64,000 nucleotides of DNA from contig NC_081545.1 in assembly GCF_901000735.1 (NCBI RefSeq), forward strand, positions 3,702,583-3,766,582. Direction: 5' to 3'. The position numbers and the translations under genes were made by a program. Shown here one piece after another: positions 30,240-40,961 of this stretch. The notes under the pieces were generated by a model that was not told the origin of the DNA, ran no database searches, and worked only from the letters and a program-made list of their open reading frames with translations. This DNA is from Corylus avellana. Its lineage: Eukaryota; Streptophyta; Magnoliopsida; Fagales; Betulaceae. Numbering within the stretch: the first letter of the stretch is position 1; the number at the start of each line of letters is the position of its first letter.

Positions 30240-31540
30240 AAATCAATTGGACGAGTCACCCTCATCTCCCCAATTTTATACTCTCCCTTTTTGTTACAAA
30301 TTGACAAAAGGTATCATGTTTCCTGAAACACTCAACACAAAAACATCAAGGCATATGTGGAATAGGAAAAACAATAATCAAACACTTATGATCACATATA
30401 GGAAAATACATGAAGAATACAACAAGATCATGAATAACAGAAACTCCCCCTCAATATAGGACTTAATAATCAACAAGAAACTTTTAAAAAAATTTCTACC
30501 CCTCAAAAGTCAAATGAATACACATGATAGACACATCAACAACTCATGTATTTTAGCAATGAATATCCCAAACATACTCCAAATATGCAAAATATACATG
30601 AGACTAGAAATGACAAGAAACTCATATTGTTTAACTCAAGCCAAGAAAAATGATCCATTCAACCCATGTTTGTGTGTTGTGTGTGTAAGCCATTTAATGA
30701 AAAAAAAAAATACCAGTTTACAAAAGAGGAGAAAGTTTTACCAACACGAGGTTTTGACAAGTAAATTCAATCAAAAGTCAAACCTTATCATACTAAGGCC
30801 TAGTCACTCTCATCCAATACAATCCTCTTTAAAAAAAATAGCACAAGTTTAACACAGTGAAAATAAATTTCATAAGGAACATGTTCTTTTGATTTTGTTT
30901 TACTATTTTGTTTCTTTTTCTTTTTGAGAGCGTGTCCTTAAACAATTTGTGCTTTGTACAAAAGAAAGAATGCATGAATTTTTAAGCCCTAGGTTCAACT
31001 AGCATATGGTCAATTTGAAAAAAATATGACTAGTCAAAAACACCTCATGTAGTTACCTAACATACCTCACTTTTCAAAAAAAATTACCTCAAATTAAGCT
31101 TAAGTGTGCATAAGATTAAGTATAGGTAAAACGTACCACATACGCTTAAGCTTTAAGTAACAACAAAAACAAGTCCATTTGAAACAATTTTTTTATCTCA
31201 TGCATATTTAGAATATTCCAAGATGCAAGGAATTAAATCCATGAAAGCAACATGAGAAATTAATGGACTATCTGGGTACATAAGACAAAAGAGAGAAAAG
31301 AAAAACCACCAAATTAAAATATTTTTGTCTTTTTTGATTTTTTTTTGATTTATTTATTTATTTTTTTAATTTTTTTTAAATGCACACAAAACAAAACATG
31401 TTAATAGAAACAAAACACAAACAACAAAAACAAACAACAACAAAAGATTTAAACCCAAAAAAAAACAAACGCCAAACAAACTATGACGCTAGGACACAAG
31501 TATATATATAAGCAAAGTCTGTCCTAGGCATGCAATGTGC
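30240..31540 (-). other. Non-coding interior of the gag-only element
   Basis: AT-rich sequence between gag and the purine tract, with T/A runs near 31320-31380 and an ACAA-rich stretch near 31400-31470. No copia domain in any frame. This is where pol would be expected. Confidence 0.7.
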
Positions 31541-31549
31541 CCACCTAAA

Positions 31550-32503
31550 CTAGGTGAGTCCAATACCACTCCCCCTCAATGGGTGAACGGTATCAACCTT
31601 CTTAACCCAAACTTTCTTCATTTTGGGAACAGAAGTGCGACTCTTGTCCAAGTCATTTAACTGGGTGATAACACCCCTTAGCATGTTGAATAATTCCTCA
31701 TGACTATCCCTAGAATGCAAATAGTCTCTTTTTGACTCATGATTATTCAACTGAAAACAATTAGGGCGAATATGCCCAATCTTACCACAGTGATGACATG
31801 TAGGAATGAACCTTTGAGAAGGTTGGTTCCTTGCAAGGTAAACAAAGTTGGAGTTGCTTCTAGGTAAAAAATGCTTAGCACAAGAGTACTTACCTTTCTT
31901 ACCCTTCTTACCTCTTGAGGCCGCAGTGGCTGTTTTCTTCTTTTTCTTTAAGACTTCTTTTCCTCTTCTTCTTGAAGAGTGCACAGCAACTAGCTTATCT
32001 TTATCCAATGGCTCTTCCAAGTTTTCTGTTTCAACAAAAACTTTCTTGGAAGAAGAAGCAAGGTTAGAGGAAGGAGCAATAATCTTGTCAAAATCAATCC
32101 CAGGTTTATCACAAGTAGATTTTTGGGTATGCAAAATTTTGTCAAGATTATCATTAGAGAATTTTTCCAATAGAGTTTTGGATTTCTTTAATTCATTCTC
32201 TAATGACTCAACTTTATTAGCAAGATCATGATTTTTAGATTTAAATGTTTTACACAAATCAAGAGAATCACTCAATTCACCAATTAGCTCATCTTTATCA
32301 TGTTCAGCCTCTCTGAGTTTCTTTAGATTCTTGGAATTAATAACTTGTAGCTCAGAGAATTTCACAAACAACAAATTATAAGTCTCCTGAAGATCAATTT
32401 CATTATCAAAATCATAATCAAAATATTATTGTTTATCAGAAGACATAATAGTTTCACAAAAATTATTATCAACAATTTCGAAACAATCAAGAGTTTGGGA
32501 CAT
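31550..32503 (-). pseudogene. Copia gag, minus-strand copy, one early stop
   Basis: Starts MSQTLDCFE at 32503, with a TAA after SSDKQ (about codon 27) where the plus copy reads QSYSDYD, then runs open for 274 codons from LLFVKFSELQV through the coiled coil, KKGKKGKYS and the knuckle CHHCGKIGHIRPNC to VWVKKVDTVHPLRGSGIGLT. It keeps the longer C-terminus lost in the plus copy. The two copies have complementary lesions. Confidence 0.82.
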
Positions 32504-32795
32504 CTAGAAAGTATATAGGATCACACTCAGGAATTTAATCCTTTGACAGAGTGAACCCGCTCTGATACCAATTGAAAATTCTATATACGACACCAAACGA
32601 CACCTATTTTGAATGTATAGGTGTTTCACACAATATATGCGGAAATAGATCTGACCTAACAATTAATAAACAACCAAAAATATATGAAACAATAAACAAT
32701 AAACAACACAGATATTTTGGTTACGAAGAGGAAACCAATTAGAGAACTCTCTAAAAGTAAAACCTCTCCGGGGCAGCCAAACCCAGGAAATCAAC

Positions 32796-32895
32796 NNNNN
32801 NNNNNNNNNNNNNNNNNNNNNNNNNNNNNNNNNNNNNNNNNNNNNNNNNNNNNNNNNNNNNNNNNNNNNNNNNNNNNNNNNNNNNNNNNNNNNNN
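32796..32895. other. Assembly gap (100 N)
   Basis: Separates the LTR of the gag-only element from a third copy of the APR-like intron. Confidence 0.95.
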
Positions 32896-34099
32896 GGGTG
32901 AGACGCCTACATAGTCACTATTAATAATTAAGGAGTAATTAATCTTGAAAAAGGCTTAGAAAGAAACAAATTAATTAGTAAATTTGGAACAGCCTTGACC
33001 AACGCATGCATGTACAGTCATGATGGTAGAATAATTTGGATTGAGATCTAGGGCATTGCGCCTTGTTTTCTTTCGTTTCAGCAACCTCACCGCTGCACTA
33101 CCATTACTAGCCTCCAACCACTAACATTGAGAGTGGCTAGCCGCCCCAAATGCCAATTGGGATGGTTGAATCATTCCCTCAGAGGTAGTTGAACCACTCC
33201 TATGGCCAAAGAAGATGGTTCTACCACCTATAAAGACTAGTTGGGGGTGGCCAAACCACCATGTGGCCACTGAGGTGATTCGATCAGCCATTATTAGTCT
33301 CCCACCACAACCACTGAGAGTGGCTTGGCCACTCCAAAGGCCAGTTGGAAGTGGTCGAGCCACCCTAGGTGATGGTCAAACAACTTCTATTGCCAACGAG
33401 AATGGTTCTGCCACCTCTAAAGACTAGTTGAGGGTGGCTAAACCAACTCGATGGCTATCAGGGTAGTTCGATAAGCCATTACCAGTCTCCCACCAACCAC
33501 TCCAAAGGCCAGTTGGGTTGTCGAACCACCCCCCAAGAGGTGGTCAAACCGCTTCTGTGGCCAAAAAAGGTGGTTCGGCCTCCCCCAAAGACTAGTTGGA
33601 GGTGGCCGAACCAACCTTATGGCCACTAAAGTGGTTTTATCGACCATTACCAGTCTCCCACCACCACCACATAAAGTTGTCTGTCCTCCCCCAAAGGTCA
33701 ATTGAGGGTGGTCAAAGCACCCACTAGGTGGTGGCCGAACCACCCATGTGGCCATTGTGGTGATTCGATTGGCCACTCCCAATGATATGGTGGTAGTGGT
33801 GAGAGACTGATAGTTGCGGTGTGGGAGTGAGGGTAACAACGAGATTGCTAGAAAAAGAGAGTTTTAATTTTTTATTAGTATGATGTCTCGAATATTTATT
33901 TTAAATTAATGGGTCAAATTAGAGTTTTTGTACAACATGCAACACCTTACGTATTGCACGCGATCTCAATCCGAATAATTTTATGAGACCACAATTATTA
34001 GGGTGCTCTGATACCGAGTAGACTAAAAACAGAGGGGATTTTGACGGAGACAGAAGAAAGACGTTTTGATCGCGGGGGGATTGCAAGTAGTGAGACTAG
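32896..34099 (+). repeat. Third copy of the APR-like intron 3 with GTGG cluster
   Basis: Starts gggtgagacgcctac and ends gattgcaag.agtgagactag, matching about 10139-11394 in the same orientation, with the GTGG cluster at 33110-33840. No APR-like exon is included. The contig is bounded by gaps on both sides, so it may be an unplaced haplotype piece. Confidence 0.88.
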
Positions 34100-34199
34100 N
34101 NNNNNNNNNNNNNNNNNNNNNNNNNNNNNNNNNNNNNNNNNNNNNNNNNNNNNNNNNNNNNNNNNNNNNNNNNNNNNNNNNNNNNNNNNNNNNNNNNNN
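34100..34199. other. Assembly gap (100 N)
   Basis: Joins the third APR-intron copy to a MULE N-terminal fragment, with no overlap to support the order. Confidence 0.95.
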
Positions 34200-34578
34200 C
34201 ACCATCTTCACCATCATCATCATCATCATCATTATCTTCCTCATATTCTTCAACATTGACAGGAGGCTCATCAAATGAAACAAGGTGCAACTCAATAACT
34301 ACGACCCCTAGATGATTTGCAACCATTTCTAACATATCATGGTTTGATGAAATTAATTTCAGACCATTTTGGATAGTATTACCTGGGTGTAAGTAATACA
34401 CTAGATCCCCGGACTTGTATCCATACTTTTTAACTATACCATCAATCTCAAAAAAAGAAAACTTGTCCTCGTCAAACTTCTCATCATACACATCTACATC
34501 ACCACCCACATATATGCACATAAACCTCCTATTTATCTTACCCCCATAATGCACCTAGAATACAAACTCCCGTATAGT
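34200..34578 (-). pseudogene. MULE transposase N-terminal domain, left copy of inverted repeat 2
   Basis: The minus strand reads MTIREFVF, a TAG, then VHYGGKINRRFMCIYVGGDV, DKFSFFEIDGIVKKYGYKSG, HDMLEMVANHLGVVVIELH and an acidic tail (EEYEEDNDDDDDDGEDG). This is the PB1-like N-terminal domain that opens many plant MULE transposases (HYGG..YVGG, then F.E..DIVKKLGY, then EM...VVEVY). It is truncated by the gap. The TAG replaces GAA of the right copy. A partner for the core at 15788-18394 in type, though not shown to be the same element. Confidence 0.78.
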
Positions 34579-36480
34579 CATCATAACAATAAAAGAAATA
34601 AAGAAAATAAAAAAATCAATAAAATATTAACATCTTTTTTCCTACTACCAATAAATAAAGATTCGGTATAGCATACGAATGCAACCAAGAAAGTGGATGT
34701 GTAATTGACCACCAATCAAACTTAAGTAAATATTAGTTATTAATTAAATATTAACATGTTTCACATATATGATAATTAATTAATTTAAGTTAAATCAATA
34801 AGATTGACCTCTATTTCAAACACTCAACGTACCACACATATGAACTTAAATTAATTTGAATAAGTTTTCACATAGGACATCATCAATTATTTGTGGTAAG
34901 ATATGTTGTTTATGTTGTTTTTAGTGTAGCATGTACATGCAGCCAATGAGATCGATAAACGGTCAAATGTCATTAATTATGTACACAAAAGTGCAAGTAA
35001 TTAGTCTAAAAAGTTGGGGCACATCCAAGGACCACATTAGAAATATGATGCCTCAGTGCATCATTTTCAAAACAGAAAACAACTTCCCAAAGCATATAAC
35101 ATCTGTAGGGACCACACAACCCATCAACCATTGTTATGCAAATTTATTTAACTCGTAAGTGCACAAATCGATTGTAGTTAATGGATTGCAAGTGTAAGGT
35201 CGATCCCACAGAGAATTGTATTCTTGAAAGACTAAACTAATTAAATCTTAACCTAGTTCTAAAAGGGTTTTGAATTTGTTTTTGAAAATTAAAAGACTAA
35301 ACACAAAATAAATAACCTAAGCAAATCAATAGATAAATGCACTAAGGATGTAGAATCCACACTCACCAAATCATAATAACATACTGTATGTTCATTAATA
35401 TTAATCCGAAGTTCTTACAATTTAAATCTTAGATATGTTTTACTATGCTTCAAAGAATTAATCAAAATCATCACATGTATCCATTCATTGACAAAATCAC
35501 AAAAGGAATCCAAATTTAATTGAAACACCAGATGTATTCGTAGAACAAGTCACAAGGGATATCCAATTTTTATGAGTTAAAAACCAAGCAATCAATTATG
35601 TGAAATTAGCCTAAATCATCAAGTGTATTATTGAATCACAACAAGATATCCAAAAATCATGCCACATATTGAGAAGAAGTAAAACAATTGAAATAATAAA
35701 CCCAATAAAATCAAAATAATAAAGACTTACAATAAAGCGATGTTGTTCTTCATTGGTGAGACTTTATCCCCAACCTTAGTTGAGAATTTAGCTCCACATG
35801 ACTATGAAACTAAAACCTAAACCTAAACCTAAAGAAAAACTAAACTAAAAAGAAAAGTTGGATTACATTCTGTCTCCAAAATTATATCCCAAAACTAGTA
35901 TCTGAAATTGTATATATTTTCTTGAATTTAAAATGGTCTATTTTAAGGCTTAGGAGAGTCCTAGAAGCCCTAGTAACCTAGATAATTAGGAGGTCTGTCT
36001 CTTATTCCAAATAGAAGTCTGAAATCGGAATAGGATTCATCCAGATTTGTGTCCTTTTATTGCGGGGCGATTTTGGCATAGTAACCATTCAAATTAGGAA
36101 AATCCATATTGAACTGTAGTATTTTGAGTTAGCTTTCCAATGTCACTTGAATCACCTCAATCCGATACTTGAGCGAAAAGTTATGGTCAAAATACTGAGA
36201 CGTGTGTAGAATCTGAATTTGAATCCAATCCGAAATTTTATCCAATTTGATATTTTATCTTATTTAACCTTTTCTTGGATTTGGTTAAACTTAACCACAT
36301 CATCTAGGTCTTCTCTAAGTGTGCTTTCTTCCAAACTTTGTATTTTTCCCTTTAAAGCTGTAGTTTTTCTTTAACGACCTACAAAACACTAAAAACATAA
36401 AACTAACACAAAACATTAAGTAACGACACAGCTAAAGGATTGACTAATGTAAATAAAGGGGTCCAAATACAAATATGTAA
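34579..36480 (-). other. MULE 5' intron/leader region, no separate gene
   Basis: AT-rich sequence between the MULE N-terminal exon and the leader. Mirrored at about 41660-43560. The ORF at 34931-35158 and its mirror are similar but low in protein-like features. Confidence 0.5.
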
Positions 36481-36587
36481 TATTTGACACTTATCAACCA
36501 TAAACCAACAAAACTACATTATGAAATGGGTTGGCTGTGTATAAAGACATACATGAAACAAATATACCAGACATATAACAGACAAGC

Positions 36588-36871
36588 AACTCAAACCCCC
36601 AATATGCGTGAAAGCAAACAAACCCCCAATAAACAAACAAGCAAACAAACGTATGTATAATAGACAGATAAACAAGCAAACAAACCCCCCAATAAGCAAA
36701 CAAGCAAACAAAATACCAAAAAAAAAAAAAAGAAGAAGAGACCCAGTATGTGTGCACACAAACCCCCAATAAAATTTTACAAAAAAAAGAAAGAAAAGAC
36801 CCAGTATTGTTTTTATATCTCACTTTTCTCTCTCTCTCTCTCTCTCTCTCCCTCTCTCTCTTTCTCTCTCT
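36588..36871. repeat. Degenerate minisatellite (caaacaaacccccaata) and (CT)n tract
   Basis: Several copies of a roughly 30-bp unit aaacaaacccccaata(a)gcaaacaag at 36588-36775, then a (CT)n run at about 36829-36870. The mirror at 41317-41590 has a much shorter (GA)n tract. Long ORFs here are repeat translations. Confidence 0.75.
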
Positions 36872-37227
36872 CAAGTCGCTCTTCTTCCTCCACCAGAAAG
36901 TCATTTTCCTTCACCTAAATCAAAACATCGAGAAAGAGAACTCCAAAACGACATTGAGTCTATCTCATTTTGAACTATGGAAACCCATTGTGGTGATTGC
37001 AACAGAAACCAAAGAAGAGCCACAAACCCTAAATAGTACAAAAATCTCAATTAATTTTAGTGCTTTACCTTTAGTGGCTGAAACCTTTAGTGGACGACAT
37101 TGTTTGGGACCATGATCCACACGCTACATGCTTACAGTTTGAGATTTCTCAACATGAGGGGTGAGGAGTGATAGGGATGGGTGGAGAAAACTAGGGATAG
37201 GCGTGGAGAAGACAAGTGAGTTGTGGT

Positions 37228-37420
37228 GTTTGACTTAGGTTATTATACAATAGCCAAAACGACGTCATTTTGGTAATTGTATAATAACCTATTATAAGTT
37301 AGGCCAAACGGTGTGGCTTGAGGGGGAGAAATCTTCTGTTTCACAAACAGGCATTTTAGTAACTAGTAAAAAAAAGCACGTGATGCATTCTCCATCCAAA
37401 TTGACGGGGTTGACTAACAG
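37228..37420 (-). repeat. MULE-like terminal region with hairpin, copy 3
   Basis: Hairpin at 37228-37309 (gttattatacaatagccaaaacgac mirrored), then the blocks ggcattttagtaact and gcacgtgatgcattc also seen near 13.65 and 21.1 kb. The family sequence is interrupted after ttgactaacag by an LTR. Confidence 0.72.
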
Positions 37421-38806
37421 TGTAATACCCCAACTTTTTAAATCGTTTTAAGAAGAGTTTTAAACCCTTATTCAACAAGTTAATAGTTCTCTAAATCAGC
37501 CATAAACAAAAAACATAACTTATCTCAGCATAACTCAAAGCCCTCACACTTAACCAAAACTCCTTGAAGCAAAACCAGACCCCACCCTTATTGACCTTAC
37601 GTACGCCCAGTAGTACAGTACGTACGCTCTTGTCTCTAGTACCCGACATACATAGGGGACCACTGGACTTACACTCTTGTCTTTAGTATCGGACGCATGC
37701 AGGAAGACCACCAAACGTATGCTACTTTTGGGTTGACCATTGGTTAACGACTGTACGTCCGATGCATCCTTTGGACCGTTGAATAAACAATACCGGACAA
37801 ATGCCTCAATAGTACCGGATGTACGCTGCTTTTTAGAGTAGTTGGTAATGCCCTTGGCTTTTTTGGCCTATAAATACCAACCCCCTCTTCGTCCCTTGAA
37901 CTCATTTTCTGCCCCTAGGCTCTCTGTAACAACCTAATGTGAGTGTTTTTGTGAGTTTTTGATTTGAGAGAGAGAAGGAAGAAAACTTGGTGTTCTTGCC
38001 ACCTCTCAAGGTAAACCCTTGCCCCTTTTTATACTCTCAAAATTGTTCTTATTGTTTTATTAATGTTATAAGTTTTCAAAAGAAACTATGTCAAGCTTTT
38101 TACTCCTTTCCTTACGAATCAAGAATGTTTTCAGAAGAGTTTCAAAAGCTTCATTGATTCCTTGTATTGCATGATGATTGAGTTTTTACGTTTATTCAAT
38201 AGCCTAGAAGGGATACAGTAGCCTATAGATTTTGTACAAACCTTAAAACACCGTTTGGAGCTTTTGAGAGATTGCCTAACTCACTGACCGGACGTACGCC
38301 CTCGAGCCCGGATGTATGGCCAGAAAGCCAGGCACCCGCCCTTAAGCCCAACTCTCGTGTATTTAGAGTCTAGCAATCCTTTTGTTAAATAAGGCTTAAT
38401 ATCTTACTTGTAAGGGACCTCTAGAACCGCGTATAACGGCGTGTCGTATTTCGTTATAGCAAGATTTAGCAAAGTCGGAGGATTCAAGCAAGTGTACGAG
38501 GTAAATAAACACTTACGATCTCTTTCCTTAAAAACTGGGATTTGCCAGTTGACTGACCACGAGTATGATATGAGCATGTCTACTTTTCGTAATAACTTGG
38601 TAACTACTTTAATAATTAATTGATAAGATGCATTGTATGACATGGACACTGGTACTTGCGGAATAATGGCCATGGGCTTACTATATGGACTTTATTCTAT
38701 GGTCAAATGTGTGTGTGTGTTTTTGGATCCAATGGTTTCGTGACCAGGCACAGTCATTCCCTAATGGATGGTCACTATTGGACGAACATCATTAGTGGTG
38801 TGGGTC
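37421..38806 (+). mobile_element. Gypsy-type LTR, plus orientation, truncated by gap
   Basis: Begins TGTAATACCCCAACTTTTT, a start common in plant Ty3/gypsy LTRs, has a TATAAATA box at 37869-37876 followed by a CT-rich leader, and runs into the gap. It is inserted in the MULE terminal region after gactaacag. No internal gag-pol is seen. Confidence 0.7.
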
Positions 38807-38906
38807 NNNNNNNNNNNNNNNNNNNNNNNNNNNNNNNNNNNNNNNNNNNNNNNNNNNNNNNNNNNNNNNNNNNNNNNNNNNNNNNNNNNNNNNNNNNNNN
38901 NNNNNN
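38807..38906. other. Assembly gap (100 N) at the centre of inverted repeat 2
   Basis: The left arm (ending at 38806) pairs with sequence down to about 39380, so the right contig extends about 470 bp further into the LTR than the left one. Confidence 0.95.
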
Positions 38907-40768
38907 AATGTAAAACAAACATGATAGCAGCATGAAGATTCTAAAGTAAGGTACGTAGTGGCAACCGTGCCACTCCTGGGTTCTAGTGACAAATTTCCTA
39001 AAAGGGTAATAACAGCGTAAGTCTAATGACTTAGTAAGTAAACCTTACAAATAGGTATGACATGAATCTATTTAAGCAGAAATAAACGTGCACTATTAGT
39101 AAACATTTAAAAGAGGTGATGTCTCCGTTAATACAGCATAAAAGTATTATTTGGTTAATAAAATAGTGGTGTACTCCCGACGACAATCGCCTAAGTATTT
39201 TAATGCAGGAAAAACTAATGTTTAATAGGTCATAACTTTCATATATGGTCTACCCGAGATATTACCCGTTCTCAGTAGGGTTTGCGCTATCCCGAGGGAC
39301 CTGTAATACAATGCTAGTGCCCTGACCATTGTACGCTACCATCCATCCCATTAGTGGCACGACCGAGTCCAACCTCGAGTGACCTACACCATTAATGATG
39401 TCCGTCCAATAGTGACCATCCATTAGAAAATGGTTGTGCCTGGTCACGAAACCATTGGATCCAAAAACACACACACACATTTGACCATAAAATAAAGTCT
39501 GTATAGTAAGCCCATGGCCATTATTCCGCACGTACCAGTGCCCATGTCATACGATACATCTTATCAACTAATTATTAAAGTAGTTACCAAGTTATTACGA
39601 AAAGTAGATATGCTCATATCATACTCGTTGTCAGTTAACTGACAAATCTCAGTTTTTATGGAAAGAGATCGTAAGTGTTTACTTACCTCGTACACTTGCT
39701 TGAATCCCCCGACTTTGCTAAATCTTGCTATAACGAAATACGACACACCATTATACGCGGTTCTAAAGGACTCTTACAAGTAAGATACTGAGTCTTATCT
39801 AACAAAAGGATTGCTAGACTCTAAATACACGTGAGTTGGGCTTAAGGGCGGGTGCCTGGCTTTCTGGCCATACGTCCGGGCTCGAGGGCGTACATCCGGT
39901 CAGTGAGTTAGGCAATCTGTCAAAAGCTCCAAACGGTGTTTTAAGGTTTGTACAAAATCTATAGGCTACTGTATCCCTTCTAGGCTATTGAATAAACGTA
40001 AAAACTCAATCATCATGCAATACAAGGAATCAATGAAGCTTTTGAAACTCTTCTGAAAACATTCTTGATTCGTAAGGAAATGAGTAAAAAGCTTGACATA
40101 GTGTCTTTTGAAAACTCATAACATTAATAAAACAATAAGAACAATACTGAGAGTGTAAAAAGGGGCAAGGATTTACCTCAAGAGGTGGCAAGAACACCAA
40201 GTTTTCTTCATTCTCTCTCTCAAATCAAAAACTCACAAAAACACTCACATTAGGTTGTTACAGAGAGCCTAGGGTCAGAAAATGAGTTCAAGGGACGAAG
40301 AGGGGGTTGGTATTTATAAGCCAGAAAAGCCAAGGGCTCTACCAACTACTCTAAAAAGCAGCGTACATCCGGTACTATTGGGGCATTCGTCCGGTACTAT
40401 TTCTTCAACAGTCCAAAGGGTGCATCGTACATACAGTTGTTAACCAATGGTCAACCCAAAAGTAGCGTATGTTTAGTGGTCCCCCTGCATGCGTCCGATA
40501 CTAGAGACAAGAGTGTAAGTCCAATGGTCCCCTGTGCACGTCGGGTATTTAGAGAAAAGAGCGTACGTATTGTACTACTGGGCATACGTAAGGTCAATAA
40601 GGGTGGGGTCTGGTTTTGCTTCAAGGAGTTTTGGTTAAGTGTGAGGGCTTTCAGTTATGCTGAGATAGGTTTTGGTTTTTTGTTTAGGGCTGATTTAAAG
40701 GGCTATTAACTTGTAGAATAAGGGTTTAAAACTCTTCTTAAAACGATTTAAAAAGTTGGGGTTTTACA
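38907..40768 (-). mobile_element. Gypsy-type LTR, minus orientation, truncated by gap
   Basis: Mirror of 37421-38806 plus about 470 bp more, which contains the gtcattagacttacgctg motif typical of downstream gypsy LTR sequence. It begins (minus strand) TGTAAAACCCCAAC at 40768. The TATA box is mirrored near 40310-40320. Confidence 0.72.
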
Positions 40769-40961
40769 CTGTTAGTCAACCCCATCAATTTGGATGGAGA
40801 ATGCATCACGTGCTTTTTTTTACTAGTTACTAAAATGCCTTTTTGTGAAACAGAAAATTTCTCCCCCTCAAGCCACACCGTTTGGCCTAACTTATAATAG
40901 GTTATTATACAATTACCAAAACGACGTCGTTTTGGCTATTGTATAATAACCTATGTCAAAC
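40769..40961 (+). repeat. MULE-like terminal region with hairpin, copy 4
   Basis: Mirror of copy 3. Hairpin at 40880-40961. Confidence 0.72.

Larger units (their letters stand above)
29856..32795 (-). mobile_element. Gag-only copia element, minus-strand copy, both LTRs cut by gaps
   Basis: Minus-strand order: 5' LTR end 32795-32573, primer-binding site 32570-32559 (perfect tggtatcagagc), gag about 32480-31550, 1.3 kb of non-coding DNA, purine tract 30225-30212 (aaagggggagtt) and 3' LTR start 30211-29856. The complete interior is about 2.36 kb with no protease, integrase, RT or RNase H, showing that the whole family is gag-only. Confidence 0.87.
34490..38806 (+). repeat. Left arm of inverted repeat 2
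   Basis: Reverse complement of 38907-43649, spanning the MULE N-terminus, its leader and introns, the terminal hairpin region and most of a gypsy-type LTR. Comparison by eye of the block near 35 kb suggests a few percent divergence. The arms lie in two separate contigs meeting at the 100-N gap at 38807. Confidence 0.93.

Noticed and set aside
34200..34260. Histidine-rich plus-strand ORF (HHLHHHHHHHH)
   Set aside because: Complement of the acidic Asp run of the MULE N-terminal domain.
35813..35832. Telomere-like cctaaacctaaacctaaa
   Set aside because: Only three 6-bp units (cctaaa, not ccctaaa), not conserved as an array in the mirror near 42320, so chance simple sequence.
36494..36904. 136-codon minus ORF rich in Cys, Phe and Val with an RE repeat
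   Set aside because: Composed of a minisatellite and a (CT)n tract; the mirror copy has a different length and frame.
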